Source of the DNA: Ziziphus jujuba
Lineage: Eukaryota > Streptophyta > Magnoliopsida > Rosales > Rhamnaceae
Length of the DNA: 64,000 nucleotides
NCBI RefSeq assembly: GCF_031755915.1
Contig: NC_083379.1
Location: 28,334,001 to 28,398,000, forward strand
Direction: 5' to 3'
Shown here: piece after piece, positions 46,700 to 60,140 of the stretch
How positions within the stretch are numbered: position 1 is the first letter of the stretch
Layout: each line of letters begins with the position of its first letter
Translations under genes and position numbers: made by a program
The notes under the pieces: model-generated
Seen by the model: only the letters and a program-made list of their open reading frames with translations
Databases searched by the model: none
What the model was told of the DNA's origin: nothing

Positions 46700-48190
46700 A
46701 AAGTCACATGAAATGCTAACACATACGTGTAATATTTATATATGCATATAATAGCCATATAAATAAATCATATATGTATCATATTCAAGCTATATATATG
46801 TTGTACTAGCATGCCTAAAATAATTTAAAAAATATAACCACTTGCAAATACCTCTACTGTTCACTCATGCTCCTCCATAGGGTCTACTCCAAGTGTCGTA
46901 CGATGGCCTATAATATAATAAAATATTCCTTAGACTCTAACAATTAAATCAAAGATATTGGTCTATACCAAATGTCTTAAAATAATTCATGCATTCATAA
47001 AATTACATGAATTGGATATCGAGTGATACAATATACTGCGTATCTAGTACTTAAAATTAGGGTTTTTCACCCAAAAGCTAATTTACTTAAATTGAACCTT
47101 CCAATGGGTCTTATCAATATATATTTATATTAATCCAACTTGAATTTTGTTCAATTTATCCAATTTTATTCAAAACACAATCCAATTTTATCTGGTATCA
47201 TACTAATTGACCTAAAAATGAAATAATTATCATATGATATCTAAAATTCACAAACTTTACACCAACGGAAAGCCCAAGAGATAAAGAATACATTGGTGTG
47301 CTCACGTCAATCCAAAAATTTCATCAATGGTCAGAAAACTCGTAAAAAAATTGAACCAAATTTTTCATTGATGGATCTATTAATCGGTAAAGAATTTTAC
47401 CAAACGAAATCAGAAATGAATTTAAAGGGTCCAAATTAGGGGGAAGGTGTATGAGCTGAGCTAGAATGGCCAAAAAATGACCAAATCATCATAAATCAAT
47501 GGCTTATCGTTACTAGCGTTGGCCTGATCTATGCCTATTCAGTAGCAGCTTTCCATGAAATTCCACTGCTATGGTTGTTGTTGAGTGGGTTTCCTTCCTG
47601 TATCGCACATATAGATCAAAAAAAGGTCAAATGGCAGTTATCCATTTTGGATGTCAAATGGGTCGCTAATGGGTCAGGTCAAGTTCCATGGGCTTGGGAT
47701 GATTTTTCAAAGGTTTGGGGACCTTTTGGGCATTTTTTTATTTAGTCACTGTTTGGCACATTTTCCAATATTATATGATTTTAGGTTACTAACAGACAAC
47801 ATTCAAGACTGATTTAGACACTAATATAATATTATTGTTTAAAAATTACTCAAAACCATGCCTTTTTAACCATAACCATATAACTGCTTACCACTTACGC
47901 TCCGCCATCCATTCCAAGTTTAGGAACCTAGGTAATAGTATCCCGATCAAATAGCTGATGAAGGGGATGAGCGAAACAAGGAGTCTACTGGGCCGACAAT
48001 ATACAAACTTGTATCGATAAGATCTACATAATAGTATATGAGTCAAAACCAAAATTCATCCTCAAATATAAGTCAAACTCTATCACACTTAAAAAGTCCA
48101 ATTTGGTCAAACTCTGTTACTTTAGTCAATCCATTCAAAATTTTAAATTCTATATGTTTTTTTCCAAGACATATTGTTACGTCCTACACC
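46700..48190 (-). mobile_element. Decayed gypsy 3' LTR, minus orientation
   Basis: Sequence similar to parts of the family A LTRs (CAAAGATATTGGTCTATACC, CACTAATATAATATTATTG). Its right boundary is set by a polypurine-like AAAGGG on the minus strand, just after AAATTTTGAGGATGAAATTT, the nucleotide form of the F-E-D-E-I/F ending seen before the 3' LTR of many plant gypsy polyproteins (about 48195-48225). Degenerate. The left boundary is approximate. Confidence 0.45.
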
Positions 48191-49434
48191 CTTTATGAAA
48201 ATTTCATCCTCAAAATTTTATAGCTTATTATTGAAACATGTAATAATGTTGTCTCCATAAGGTCCAATCGTTCGCAATTTCACATAGCTCCAACTTCCTA
48301 AGAAGCCAAAAGATTTTCATTAGCAGAAACATTTGTCCACGAGATCTCACTCAACCCAATCAAGCCCACCCTTGGAAAACACTAATGCCACAATGCAAAT
48401 CCTTGAGGACTCACTTCCCAACTCTAAAAGGATAACACTTTTAACTTCACAAAACAAAATTCAACCCTTTGAATACCGTAACTACAATGTAGAAAAAAAC
48501 TCTAATATCTCTATAAATAATTCAAAAATAAGAACCAACTTCTAGTAGAGTGATCAACAACAAATCCATCAAAACCTTAACAATAGTAAAAGAAAACTAT
48601 CAAACACCCAAACAAAATCACATAAGATCATATCTTTCAATATCAATTTCAAAGTCATTATGTAATCATCAATATCACTTTTACACGACTCATAACTCTC
48701 CTAAATTACAACTAACTCCAAAAATCCATTTATCAAATCAAAAGGAAAGTTTAGAATTTTAAGTCTAATTTCCTCTAACCAAATACCAATAACACAAAGT
48801 TAAAATTGGGATTGTTCTTTTGCCTCCAGAAACCCCTGTCTTATTCTTGCATTGTCTTGAATCATGTAAGGATAGAATTTTGATAATTCTCTAAGCGTTC
48901 TCTCATCCTCTGACATTGTCACATTGCTTTGTGTCAGCCATTCAAGTTCTCGTCTATTTAATTCTCTATAGGTTGGAATTGTTCATATATATAGCATTCA
49001 TCATCTTTTCATGTCAATTTCTAGTATCTACCTCTGCATAAGTTTAGTTATTATGGACCTGCCTTGATAGGAGCACTCCAAGCCTTAAATTAAGACCTCT
49101 TTTTTTTTTCCACACCTATTAAGCAATAAGACAACAGCAGAGTCTGTAAAACCATTAACTCACATCACTTTGTCTCTTAGCCTATACAATTGAACACCTA
49201 AACAATCCACTACAACTCATAACCTGAGCCAAATCCATAGGCTAGCTCTCAGAAACTTCGAACTGATACTTACTCGAAACAACGTCTACCTTATCCTCAC
49301 CACATCACAAAGGAAATTTTTTATGAGAGTGTAACAAAATATAATTAATTTCAGGAAAATGATAAGTAAGGATAAACAAAACATAAGATGAGTTGTATAG
49401 CAATGCATAACCCCCAAGCAATTTGAAACCTAGA
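48191..49434 (-). pseudogene. Internal remnant of a minus-strand gypsy element
   Basis: Between a probable polypurine tract (48195) and a primer-binding site (49435) only about 1.2 kb of internal sequence remains, against 4-5 kb in a full element. No domain could be read confidently. The short plus-strand frames at 48038-48762 are shadows of antisense retroelement sequence. Confidence 0.45.
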
Positions 49435-49446
49435 GCTCTGATACCA
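49435..49446 (-). promoter_or_regulatory. Primer-binding site, minus strand
   Basis: Exact TGGTATCAGAGC on the minus strand, adjacent to the LTR at 49450. It pairs with initiator Met-tRNA. Confidence 0.8.
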
Positions 49447-49449
49447 AGT

Positions 49450-50870
49450 TGATAAGACCAGCCTCGTGAACCCTTTCAGGATCTCCTGGGTGGTCCCACC
49501 TAGTGAAATCCCAATAAGCAATTCCTAGAGAAAACCCAATAGAATCTCACTCAAACAACAGACAACCAAATGCATGTGATATAAAATAATATCCAAAGTT
49601 ATAAAAAACAAATAAATAAATAAATAAAGCCACAACAGAATGCTAGTCCACTAATATAATCAACCTTTATAGCCCATCATACTACAAGCCATTACGACAT
49701 ATGCTTACTTAAGTCACTACCATGTCTATAATTTAGTTCAGAACATTCTAAGAATATTTGTAAAATTAAATAGTATAACTGATACAGATAAGTCTAAGAA
49801 AATAAAGATAAATAGAAAAAGATAAATATTACTGCTGCTGTGGAAAACACGAAATAATATGTATTGTGCAAGTTAGACCGTCCGCTAACTGCTTGAACCT
49901 AGGGGAACAAATTTAAAAACAAATAAAACATGAGATAAAAATATCTCAGTGATTAACATGGTACAATAAGAAAATAATATTTTATTTTTATAAACTTTTA
50001 TGTCAAGACCTATAATTCCGCTCTTTCAAAAAGTTTCCCTTTTAAAATCATTTTGCAAAATCCATATTTGCACCCCAAATTCATATTGTAAAGTTTAGAT
50101 TTAAATTTATAAATAAATAAACTATTTAGTTATTATACCAAATTAATCATGATTTAAATACTGGATATAAAATAATATAAATATATTCGTAAAAATAACT
50201 ATGTAAATAACATAAAACCACAATAGATCAAAAAACCAGCATTGTGCTAAGAAAAATAAAGAATATACCATAAGATATACCTAATGCTGCCAAATGGTGC
50301 ACAGCATCCCAAAAAAACATCAAACAGTAAGAGAGAGAAAGAAACCTATGGGATGAACCCACCTCATGATCCTTAGTGTTTTGAAGATATTGTGGCAATA
50401 CAAAACCTTGGGGTGAGCCCAACTCATGACCTTTAGTATACGAAAGGTATCGTGAGAAATAATGAACCTGCGGGATGAACTCATCTGACGATCTTTAGCG
50501 TACTATAAGCATCGTAACAAAACTACGCGCTATAATATAATACTGAACCAAAATAGTAATACTATATGGTACATCAATTAAAAACAATAGTACAATATTC
50601 ATAAATAATTTTTTCAAAATCATGCTTTTTTCCATAAACAAGTATTATACCATAAACTGGAATTTAATATTCAAACCTAACCTTTTGTTTAAATATTCTG
50701 AAAATTCCAAATCATCATTTCATACCAAAACAAAAATATCAATAGTGAAAAATATATCATCATAAACCATTTGTAAGCATTTTAAAATATAAAACACTTA
50801 AACATACTTAAAAATATACAATTTTCAATCCACTTTCTCAAAAATATCAAATATTTTATAAGCACTTTCA
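49450..50870 (-). mobile_element. Truncated family A 5' LTR, minus orientation
   Basis: Its tail at 49450-49560 and the three-unit block at 50340-50520 (GGGATGAACCCACCTCATGA, GGGGTGAGCCCAACTCATGA, GGGATGAACTCATCTGACGA) match the plus-strand LTRs at 3966 and 31408. Similarity ends near 50870, so the start half of the LTR is missing. Confidence 0.6.
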
Positions 50871-50879
50871 ATCAGCTTG

Positions 50880-53320
50880 AAATCGTAGTGAGCCCGGCAT
50901 CACTCCACACCAAACTAGCATGGCCCTTGCATGCTTCACACTATGCAACACTTTCTCCATGTCAACATTGCTTTTTCCCTCCCTTATGTGCTCCTCCTCA
51001 CATGACCAATTTAAAGAGATACTGAGGTGTCATTTTGATGAGAAATTAAGAGTTTATTACCCTTTCTAGTAGGGTTTTTAAAGGAGGAGAAGCTTAAAAA
51101 GAAGGGGAAGATTTGGGAAGAGAAATATAGATTTTTAGTTAGAGAAGCAAGTAATCTAGAGAGAGAAAGCTAGAGATTGAAGACTTTCAAGACATTGGAG
51201 CATCAAAACTCTTCAACTATTTAATTTTTTTCTCTACTTTTCTTGTTCTTCAAACTTATATTAAGGATCTTTGCTGTTTTTTTCTCTACCTTTTCTAGTT
51301 CTTTAAACTCATATTAAGGATCTTTGAACTTTTTATAGAGTCTATGATGTTTTGTATGGGTTTGTCTCTAGTTTTGGATTTGGATATTACTATGAGCATG
51401 TTTAGCTAAATTTATATCTAATATTTTGATAGAATTTCTACTCATATGATATTTGGTTAATTGGATTGATTATTAATCTGAATTTTATCCCGTACTTATT
51501 TTTTTCTTGGACTTATTGCTTACAATACTCTTTTGATTGGAAAATTGATGGGTTCTTGCTAGATTTACAAATTAGTTCTTGGGAAAGATTAATGTTGTAA
51601 AGTTGCCACTAGAAACACACAACCTACGTTCTAATTAAGTTAGGAGACTAAATTAGGATTGGCTAACTAAAAAGGGAATTGTATGCTTAGATAATTAAGG
51701 CAATTAGGAAGGAATTCCAATTTAACTAATGGCCTATAAATTCTAACTAGAACTTGGAAAAGTAAATTAGATGAGTTTGAGAGCCTTTGGTTAGTAACTG
51801 GTTACAATTTGGTTAGTATTTAGCTCAAATATAGGAAAGGTAGAGAGAAAGTCAAGATCTCAGGACTTTTATTAATAGTTGTTCCATTTCTAGATTTTAT
51901 TTTGAGCTTGTTAGCTTTGGTTATCTTCCTAATTGCTTAGATATAGTTAATTTAGATAAATATTTTTGTTTCTTTTTCTCAATTTGAATATCGTGCTTGG
52001 ATAAAAAAGATTAGTTATAATTTTAGTAATTAGTTTAAATGTCTAAACCTTTCCTGTGGGACGATATCCAACATTTTTGTCACTATATTACTTGCATAAT
52101 CTTTATACTTGTGGAGTTTGTTGAACATTTCTAAACATTATTACCCTTTTTTTTTACCATAAAATAATTTATTGAGATAAGTTCTTAGTGGAGTTGTTCT
52201 CGTGTGAGAAGATCGTGGAGATGATAGAGAGAAGTCGTCTTTGTGAAGACAATCATTAAGATGGTTTAGGAGCTTGTAAAGTCGATCCAAGGCTGGAGGA
52301 TTTAATCACCCACTAATGGATAAAGACGCTCAGTATATACCCATACACTTACTTTCGGTGATGTTGATGTATTTTCCTTTTTTTTTTTTTTTTGTACTTA
52401 GTGGATTATGACTAAAAGGTGATAATTGATACCCATAGTTTTATCCCCACATAAGGGAGTTTCCATTATTATCTGCTTTTAAATTATACATTTATTGTTT
52501 TTAAAAATAATTGCTTGGAAGGATTAGCCGTCGACTCTACTATATATATAGTTAATTTTTAATTTGCATGTTTAGAGAATTGCTATGAAGTAGATTTAGG
52601 TTCTTGCAAATTCCTTTGTTTCTCACAATTTTGTTGGGGGGGGAGTGCTAAATCAAAAAACCTATTCAACACCCCCTCCCTCTTGGGATAAAGGTAGTTT
52701 TCAATCTTTCATCCCTCTAAAACTTTGCCACCTACAAAGTTTAGGGACATAATTTTGATGAAGCCTGTAGGCAAGAATGAAACAAGAAAATCATCTTTAG
52801 AGAGGCTTATATAGGGGGAAAATAAATAAATAAATAAAATATGAACACATAGATAAAATTATTATAAATGATAGTTTATGAATTACACAAAAAAAAAAAA
52901 TGTTAGTTGTTAATTTCATTTTATAGAAATGTGTACAATTTTTAGAAAAATAAAAATTAAAAGTTATTCACATAAGTTTTATTTCCATGTGTTTATTTTG
53001 ATCGAAAAATGTTATTTCCTAATTTATAATCGAAATATTAGTGGTACTATTAGATTTTATTAAAAAAAACAAAAACAAAACAAAACAACATTAAATTCTG
53101 AAAAAATGATAAACAAAATTAAAATAAAATTAGAAATATAAATTTATCGAAAGAAAGATATCATTAATAAAGAAACAACAATAATGCTAAAGTTATTTAT
53201 TTGATTTACTTATCTATTTTTAAGTTATATGAATATATCAACCAATAATATTTAAAAAAATATTGCTTGATAAATAAATTTAGTTAATATTCAAGTGTCT
53301 ATAGCATTACTAAAGTGTAG
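50880..53320. other. Unassigned repeat-like sequence, possible gypsy LTR
   Basis: No gene is supported. The stretch 51960-52130 contains CCTGTGGGACGATATCC followed by a long AT-rich run, a motif order seen at the ends of some large plant gypsy LTRs. No termini or coding domains could be defined. 52780-53320 is AT-rich filler. Confidence 0.35.
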
Positions 53321-53324
53321 TGAC

Positions 53325-54120
53325 CCTTACCAAGTAAACACCTAAAATTTAAATTTCTATGTGGTCTAACCAAGTTTAACTCAGTAAGATCCTTGGGGAA
53401 GTTAAAAATTTGACTTTTTGTTAGGCTTATCATTTATGAAATGTAAATTTAGAATTGTTGGGTCGTGAGAATAACATATTAGAATCTTGAGCATGCACAC
53501 CAAGTAGTTTGTTTTAATTTAGCTTGATGGAATACTATGGTTTTATTTAGGTTCTCGGAGTGAGACCAAAGGTGATATAAAGGCTGAGGATCAAGTTTTA
53601 GCTATCCTAGAGAGTGGATATTTATTTTTGAAAATGTTTTAGGATTATGAGCACGATTTGATATTATGATGTTTATGCTTTAGAAGCAAGAGTATATATA
53701 TACATATATATATATATATAAACATGTATATGGTATTATAACATATGATAAAAATTTTATATGATTTATGATTTGACATATTTTGAGAAATCTTATTATT
53801 TTAAAGATTTGTGGATTTCATTTATGTTGATTTATGTATTTGAGAAAGAATATATGTTTTGATATATTTTTGTGAGAAAATAAATATGGATATTAGTTGA
53901 ATTATGATTATGGATTTTTATATGTACCATTACCAAACGACATTTATGAAACTGATGAATATGATATGCGCACTTTTATATTGTCATCCTCTACTTTGAC
54001 ACATACTTCGTTGAGTTTGGATGTGAGGTCTCAAATCCATCGTGCTTTAGAACACTGAAGGTCAAATAATTTTTCCCATCCCTATGGTCGGCAACATCTT
54101 AGGACATTAATGACTGGACC
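53325..54120 (+). mobile_element. Fragment of a plus-oriented LTR
   Basis: It starts TGTAGTGACCCTTACCAAG and contains LTR-like phrases (AATTTGACTTTTTGTTAGG; CTTTGACACATACTTCGTTG, then GTTTGGATGTGAGG). It stops near 54120, where similarity to a minus-oriented family A LTR begins. Weakly supported. Confidence 0.35.
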
Positions 54121-54124
54121 ACTC

Positions 54125-56597
54125 CTGGAGCCCTTTCTAGACATCCGAGATGGTTCCTCCAGAAAGTTTAGTAGAACCTCCTTGTAAATTGGAAATAGCC
54201 CAATAGTAAAAATAGAGAAACATAAATGTTTTTAACAAAATTTCTGTAAAGCATCAACATACCCATCAAGGGTTCCAACTCAAGACTCAAGAGAAAGAAA
54301 AATGGAAATAAAAGCACACATATTAAGTTAATCCACAAAGCATATAAAGGAAGTAAATGAGTCCGAAAATAAATAAAACAATATAGCAGTAGTCTCATAA
54401 GAGTGAAGAAAATGAACAATACATCAATAGCAGAAAATGTAGCGAAGATGAAGATGCAAGAATGATGAAATGCACAAAGGTAATGCTGAATAGTGTCCAA
54501 ATGTAGTATGCACCAATTGTCAACTAAAACCTATGGAAACAGTTTGAAAATACAAAACTAGATGAGATCAATGAATAACCATATAAAATATTATGAAAAT
54601 AAATATTATTTTTAAATATTATTTCATTCAAAATCTCAGTTCCACTCTTTGAAAGTTTCTCCTATTTTGACAAATAGTTTTCATAAAACCCACGTTTATC
54701 CCTAAGTTATAACTACTTCATAAGTCATAGAATAAAGAAATTAAAATCAAAGAATATCCATCACTTTATAAATAAAATAACACTTTTACAAATCAGAATT
54801 TATAAATATTGATAATCATAAAATGTATATCAATGGTATGCATCCAATAATATCTCTAATATACCATAACCATTACGAAAACCTATCACACGACCACATT
54901 TAGCATCCTACTATGTCATCGACTACGGAGGTAAGAGAAAACTATCATTGCGACCCTTGATGTATCAAAGGTGCTGCAAACTAGGACCTTCCATCCAACC
55001 ACATGAATCATGCGATAAAATAAAGAATGGTCAAATAAAAGCACACAGTCATAATCTAATAAATTCATAACCATGATACAATATGGCACACAATGATCAA
55101 CGAATCAGTATCAAACTCATAATCCAATATATTTATATAATTAACCAAATAATATCCATAATTATCGTATCATAATATTTTCACAAATACCATCATATAT
55201 ATTTTATCTATCATATACCAAAATTTACTTATGCCAAACCATTTCTTTTTGATATATCATAAAATGATAAATCAGATAATTATTTTATAGTATGTAATAA
55301 AGCATGTGGCTCGAATAATTATAGAAATAATAATAATAATAAGATAATATATAATCAAGCATATAATTTTTCAAAACTATTTCAAAAATAAAAGTCCATT
55401 CATAGATTATAGCTCAAGCCAGCTCCTCCGCCAGATCTCCTCCAGTATCAATCCATGAGTCTAAAATAATAATAAAATATTTATCAAGCTCTAAAATTTA
55501 AACCAAAGACATTGATGTATACCAATATCCCAAAATAACTTTATATCCCTAACATTTTTTAAAACTAGACACAAAATAGTTCAATTATATTGTAAGCCCT
55601 AAATACTTGATATCCAAAATTTGGGTTGTTCCGCCAATTTTATGAAATTGAACATTTTATTAGGTCCTATTAACATTTAATTACACAAATTCAACTTTAG
55701 TTTTATCCAATTTTGTCCAAACATATTCAAATTTTACTCGCTATTAAACTAATTGATCCAAAAATAGAAAAATTATCAAATGACATACAAAATTTACAAA
55801 CTTTATATTGACGGTGAACTCAAGATTGGGAATGCATTCGTGTACTCATACGGATCTAAAAGTCTTGCCGATAGCTAAAAAACCCTCTCAAAATTTTAGT
55901 CAAACTTAGTATTGTTGAATCCTGCAAACGGTGGGGAATTTTGAAAAATGAAGGCCAGGAATGGGTTCAGACAGTCCAAAATATAGGGTAAAAAGGGGTT
56001 GCTAGACTTGGGTTTGACAAAAAAGGCTAAATCACCAAAAAGGATGGTGGCACCATTGCTTGCTTTAGGAGCCTAATATGGGCGCATCACCTATTGATCA
56101 GCCATGAAACTTGGCAGCCAAGGTCATCAATTGGTGGGCTCCTTCAATGGTCAAAAAAGTCCAAACAACAGCAACACAATTCAAGGTTTAAACAGGTCTA
56201 TGGGTTAGGTTGTGGGTCTGATCAAGTTTGGGAGGGTTTTGGGATAAAATAGATATTTATCAAATTGCTTAATGATTGACACGCTTCCTATTTGTATACA
56301 GGCCTTGAGTCCGCTAAACAACAAAAACACAAGACTGTTTTGAACACAAATAAAATATTAATGCTTAAAACTTTTCAAAACTATAATTTTTTAAACGTAA
56401 CTTACAAGTAAGTCTACCACCTGTTTACGAACTTATATTGACAAACTCTACAGTACAGTGTACTGATTAAATCAAGATTCTTGACCAAACAAAAGTCAAA
56501 CTTAGAGCTTATTCATAATTTAACTAGTCAACCCTAGTCAAACTATTTAAAACTTAAATTCCAGCTTTAACGTTGGGATGGATCGTCACACTAAACG
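54125..56597 (-). mobile_element. Family A gypsy LTR, minus orientation
   Basis: It aligns on the same strand with 44210-46640: GAGATGGTTCCTCC against AAGATGGCTCCGCC, TTTGGGACCTTC-type blocks at 54990, and TAACTTTATATCCC. It ends at GGATGGATCGTCACA, the reverse complement of a TGTGAC start with ATCCATCC, so the start is preserved. The left part of the LTR (primer-binding side) is missing. The minus-strand open frame at 54168-54500 has no recognisable product. Confidence 0.55.
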
Positions 56598-57930
56598 TGG
56601 GTGTACGACAAGTTTGGTAATGGTTATGGTACATGAATTTTATAAGGTTTATGAATATATATATTATACATATGAATTTGGATGTGATTATAGATTAGAT
56701 ATTCTATAAATTTCTATAATGTACTAAGAAACTTTTCTATGGACTTAGATGATTTTTGGTTAGTCTTAAAATTTCCTATATTTTGGGGTTATCACAAATA
56801 GTTTTGTGAAAACCATTTTCAAAACAGGAGAACTTTTATAAAATAAAAAAAATAAAAAAGTTAAAGTAAAGCTTGGAAAGAAAGAGATTTTTGGATGTAT
56901 ACATGTATTTATATATATATATATATATATAAATTCCTTTGGATTATTATTCATTCATTGAGCTTGTCTCACATTTTCATTATTTCCAACAGTTTCACCT
57001 AGGCTACTGTTGACAGATACCTCATCGCACATAGGCATCTCTATCACATCCATCCTCCCCTGCCGGTGTATATATTCTTATATCTATTTCTCTTGCTGCT
57101 CTGATAGACTTGTATATATATTCTCTTCTCTTGAATCAAACATTAATACTCATAGATCTACTTTGGTGGGCTAACCCCTAATATGTTCAACTCTTTAATA
57201 CTTATTTTTTCATCTTTAAGATGTTAAGACTATTGTTGTTGTTGAATATTATTAGAAGTATTCTTACCCACAAGTATAATTAAGGCTATCTAATTTATGA
57301 GAGGGTTCTGTCAAATTTTCTATAGAAAATCCGATGGGATTGTCTCCAAGCAAGTCCCCTTTAGGCATTCGAGAAGGATCCCAGGGGCACTCCTAACGTG
57401 AAGAAACAAGTACAAAATAAATAATAAACATTTTAACAATAAAAATATTATTTATCACCACTGCTCATCATCATGAATAGGATCCATAACGTTAACCATT
57501 TAAATAAATTCTACCAAAAATGATTTACTTTTCCTAATTAAATTTTAGAATAAAAAGCTAATACATGATTAAATACAACTAATGAGTAATAGTCAAGTCA
57601 GAAATAACCCCACTGATCACAGCTAGGAAAACGCTTTTCACAAATTTTATCTTAAATAGGCGAGTAACATAAAAGGAAACAACATTAGTGCTTTCCTTGT
57701 GATACATAATTATACTATAATGATACTAATTAAACTTTTTACTATAAAACTAATTTTCTACATCAACATAACTAATCATTGATAATATTGCAAACAAACA
57801 AACAAACAAAAAAAAAATTAATCATTTATGGACAATATACAATAGAAGGGATAAACTTATATCCGGCCCAAAACATGTTTTTCAAGTATATATTAATTTT
57901 TTTTAAAAAGGGTAAAAATATCATATATAA
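56598..57930. other. Decayed LTR-like and unassigned sequence
   Basis: It contains TTCTATAGAAAATCCGATGG and GGATCCCAGGGGCACTCC (57320-57395), resembling the tail of gypsy LTRs (gene-free), then AT-rich sequence with (TA)n at 56908-56932. No gene is supported. Confidence 0.4.
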
Positions 57931-57932
57931 AT

Positions 57933-58669
57933 GGACAAATTATATAAAACCTCTCTAAACCATTTGACTCTTACAAATAACCTCCTTAAATCATTAAAAC
58001 AAATAAATTCCTCAACTATGATTATGTATAACACATTGCCCCCTTCATACTAATAAAATGCCGAAAATTATTTTAATTTGATAAGAACACCCTTTTGGCA
58101 TATTCATTTTACCATTTTTCAAATAATTTAATACAAAATTTTTTTATTATCTCAATATTGATAATAGTAATAAAATAATATTTTCTTCAAAAAAGATTAA
58201 AAATAACATTTTCTTTAAAATAATATTTACTTCAAAAAAACATTTAATAATAATATTTACTAATATTTTTTGAAGCAATATTAAAATTAATATTTCCTTA
58301 AAAAAATAAAATATTCTTCAAAAATGAAATATTAAAAATGATATGTTCTTCAAAAAATAAATATTAGATATTGCATTTTCTTTATAAAAAATTTAAGAAA
58401 ATATTTTCTTCCAAAAATAAAATATAAAAAATAATATTTTCTTCAAAAAAATAAAACATTTAAAATATTATTAATATAAATAAAATTAATTTGTTCATTT
58501 TGAGCATATAAGTATTTTAAATTTTAGATTTTTTTGTTATAAAGATAATTTTATCTTGACGTATACTTTTTATTTGACTTATAAGTTTGTAATCATGTAG
58601 GGGGATTTTTTGTAACATTGGGTTGTTTGTAAGAGCCAAATAGTTAGGGGGATTTTGTGTAATTTACCC
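57933..58669. mobile_element. MITE with ~50-bp inverted repeats
   Basis: The left arm GGACAAATTATATAAAACCT, then CTCTAAACCATTTGACTC and TTACAAATAACC, matches the inverted right arm GGGTAAATTACACAAAATCC, then CCCTAACTATTTGGCTC and TTACAAACAACC. The element is 737 bp. Its interior is an AT-rich array in which AATATTTTCTTCAAAAAA-type units recur about eight times. No coding sequence is present. TATATAA-like sequence occurs on both flanks but is too simple to call as a target duplication. Confidence 0.75.
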
Positions 58670-59663
58670 TATATAACTAAGAAAAAAATTTTAAAAACTT
58701 GAACTTTCATGGCCCCACAACCTAAAACTTGGTTGGTCTTTTTTTTTTTCTTGTTATCTTTTGTTTTTTTTTTATCATGTAACCTCATCATCTCGTTATC
58801 TTTTTTCCTATCTTAATCTATTTGATAGTTAATAATATTCCTGTTTCCAATCTTTGAGGGACCTACTTATTTAAATTAATCTATACCACAGATTTTAGTC
58901 AAGTCAAATTTTGGTTGGTCTTTGGTATAAAACTCAAAGCTAATTGGGTAGGCTAACTTTGAAATTTCGTTGCTGAGTATTTAGTAGAAAACATAATTGA
59001 GCTTGCCAATTAAAATTCTACATCCAAAAACATCCATTTACTAGCATGTCTTTTTCCAACAAAATAATGAAATTGTGAAGCAGAACAGTAGGATCTCATT
59101 TATTATTTTCTAACAAACACAAACACACACATACAAATAAAGATACTATGTGTATAAAACTTGGTTCTCTTTAAACCTAGAAGATCTCCTTACATAAGAG
59201 ATCAAAATGATATCTTCAAGGGGCAAAACCACCATTGTAAGGGAAGGGCATTTGAGATGTGATAGTTTGAGTTGAAAATTTTCTATTACACCATAAGTGG
59301 TAATGGTACATGGCTAAGCCACCTTGCAATTAAGTTTACCCCAACCCACCGCATAAAGGCTACTTCTCTTAATGTACACTCACGCATGTCGTCATCAAAT
59401 TTCTAAAGAGCATGACCAATTCATTATTTCTAAACAAAGAATTTTTCTTTTTATCTCAAATAGAAATTTAAACAAGATCACATCGAAAATTATCTTTACC
59501 ATTAGATTGTTCCTAAAAACCTAAAAAAGCTTATTCTTTTCAAAATGTACTGAAAATTTTTTACAATCTCTCATATATATGATTCTAAAAACCAAAAATT
59601 TATTCTTTGGGGTTTAAAATTTTTTTTGTTTTTGAAACTAGAAAACATGGATTTTTTAATCAG

Positions 59664-60140
59664 GATTTAATATTTTAATACCCTTTAATTTTGGAAATTT
59701 ATATTTTAATTTGGCTCTTAGTTTTAAAAATAAATCATTTAGGGACCCCAATTATTCATTTCATACAATTTAGTCCAATTGGACTTTTGACCAATGGGTT
59801 GCCATCGCCATGTTTTACATATGGGCATCAAAGTGCAACCCCAAAACAAAGGGTATTGAAATGGAAAATTTTCCAATTAAAAGTACTAAATTGCATTGGG
59901 TTAAATATATTTCAGCGTCATCTACTTTTTAAAGTTTTACACTTTTAACTCCTAATTCTGGATACATGCATTTTAACACCATTCACGTGACCATTAGTCC
60001 CCCTATCAGTCAAAAATAAAATCGGATTAAATTTCATCAAATTAAAAGTTATAGACCTAAAATGGTGAATTTTGAAAAATAAAATATGAAAATTCAAAAT
60101 CTCATAATTAGAAAGTATAAAAATGTAACTAAGCCTTTTA
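59664..60140. mobile_element. Diverged MITE with inverted ends
   Basis: The left end TAATACCCTTTAATTTTGG, and further in CATTTAGGGACCCC, resembles the inverted right end TTATACTTTCTAATTATGAG, with CATTTTAGGTCTATAAC further in. Both arms reach AATTTAGTCC or AATTTAATCC. About 480 bp. It resembles the arms of the element at 9908 (TACCCT-N-AATTTT), so it may be the same broad family. The open frames at 59691-59948 and 59945-60205 are by-products. Confidence 0.5.

Noticed and set aside
48038..48762. Three short plus-strand open frames
   Set aside because: They are antisense to a decayed minus-strand gypsy element and have no protein features.
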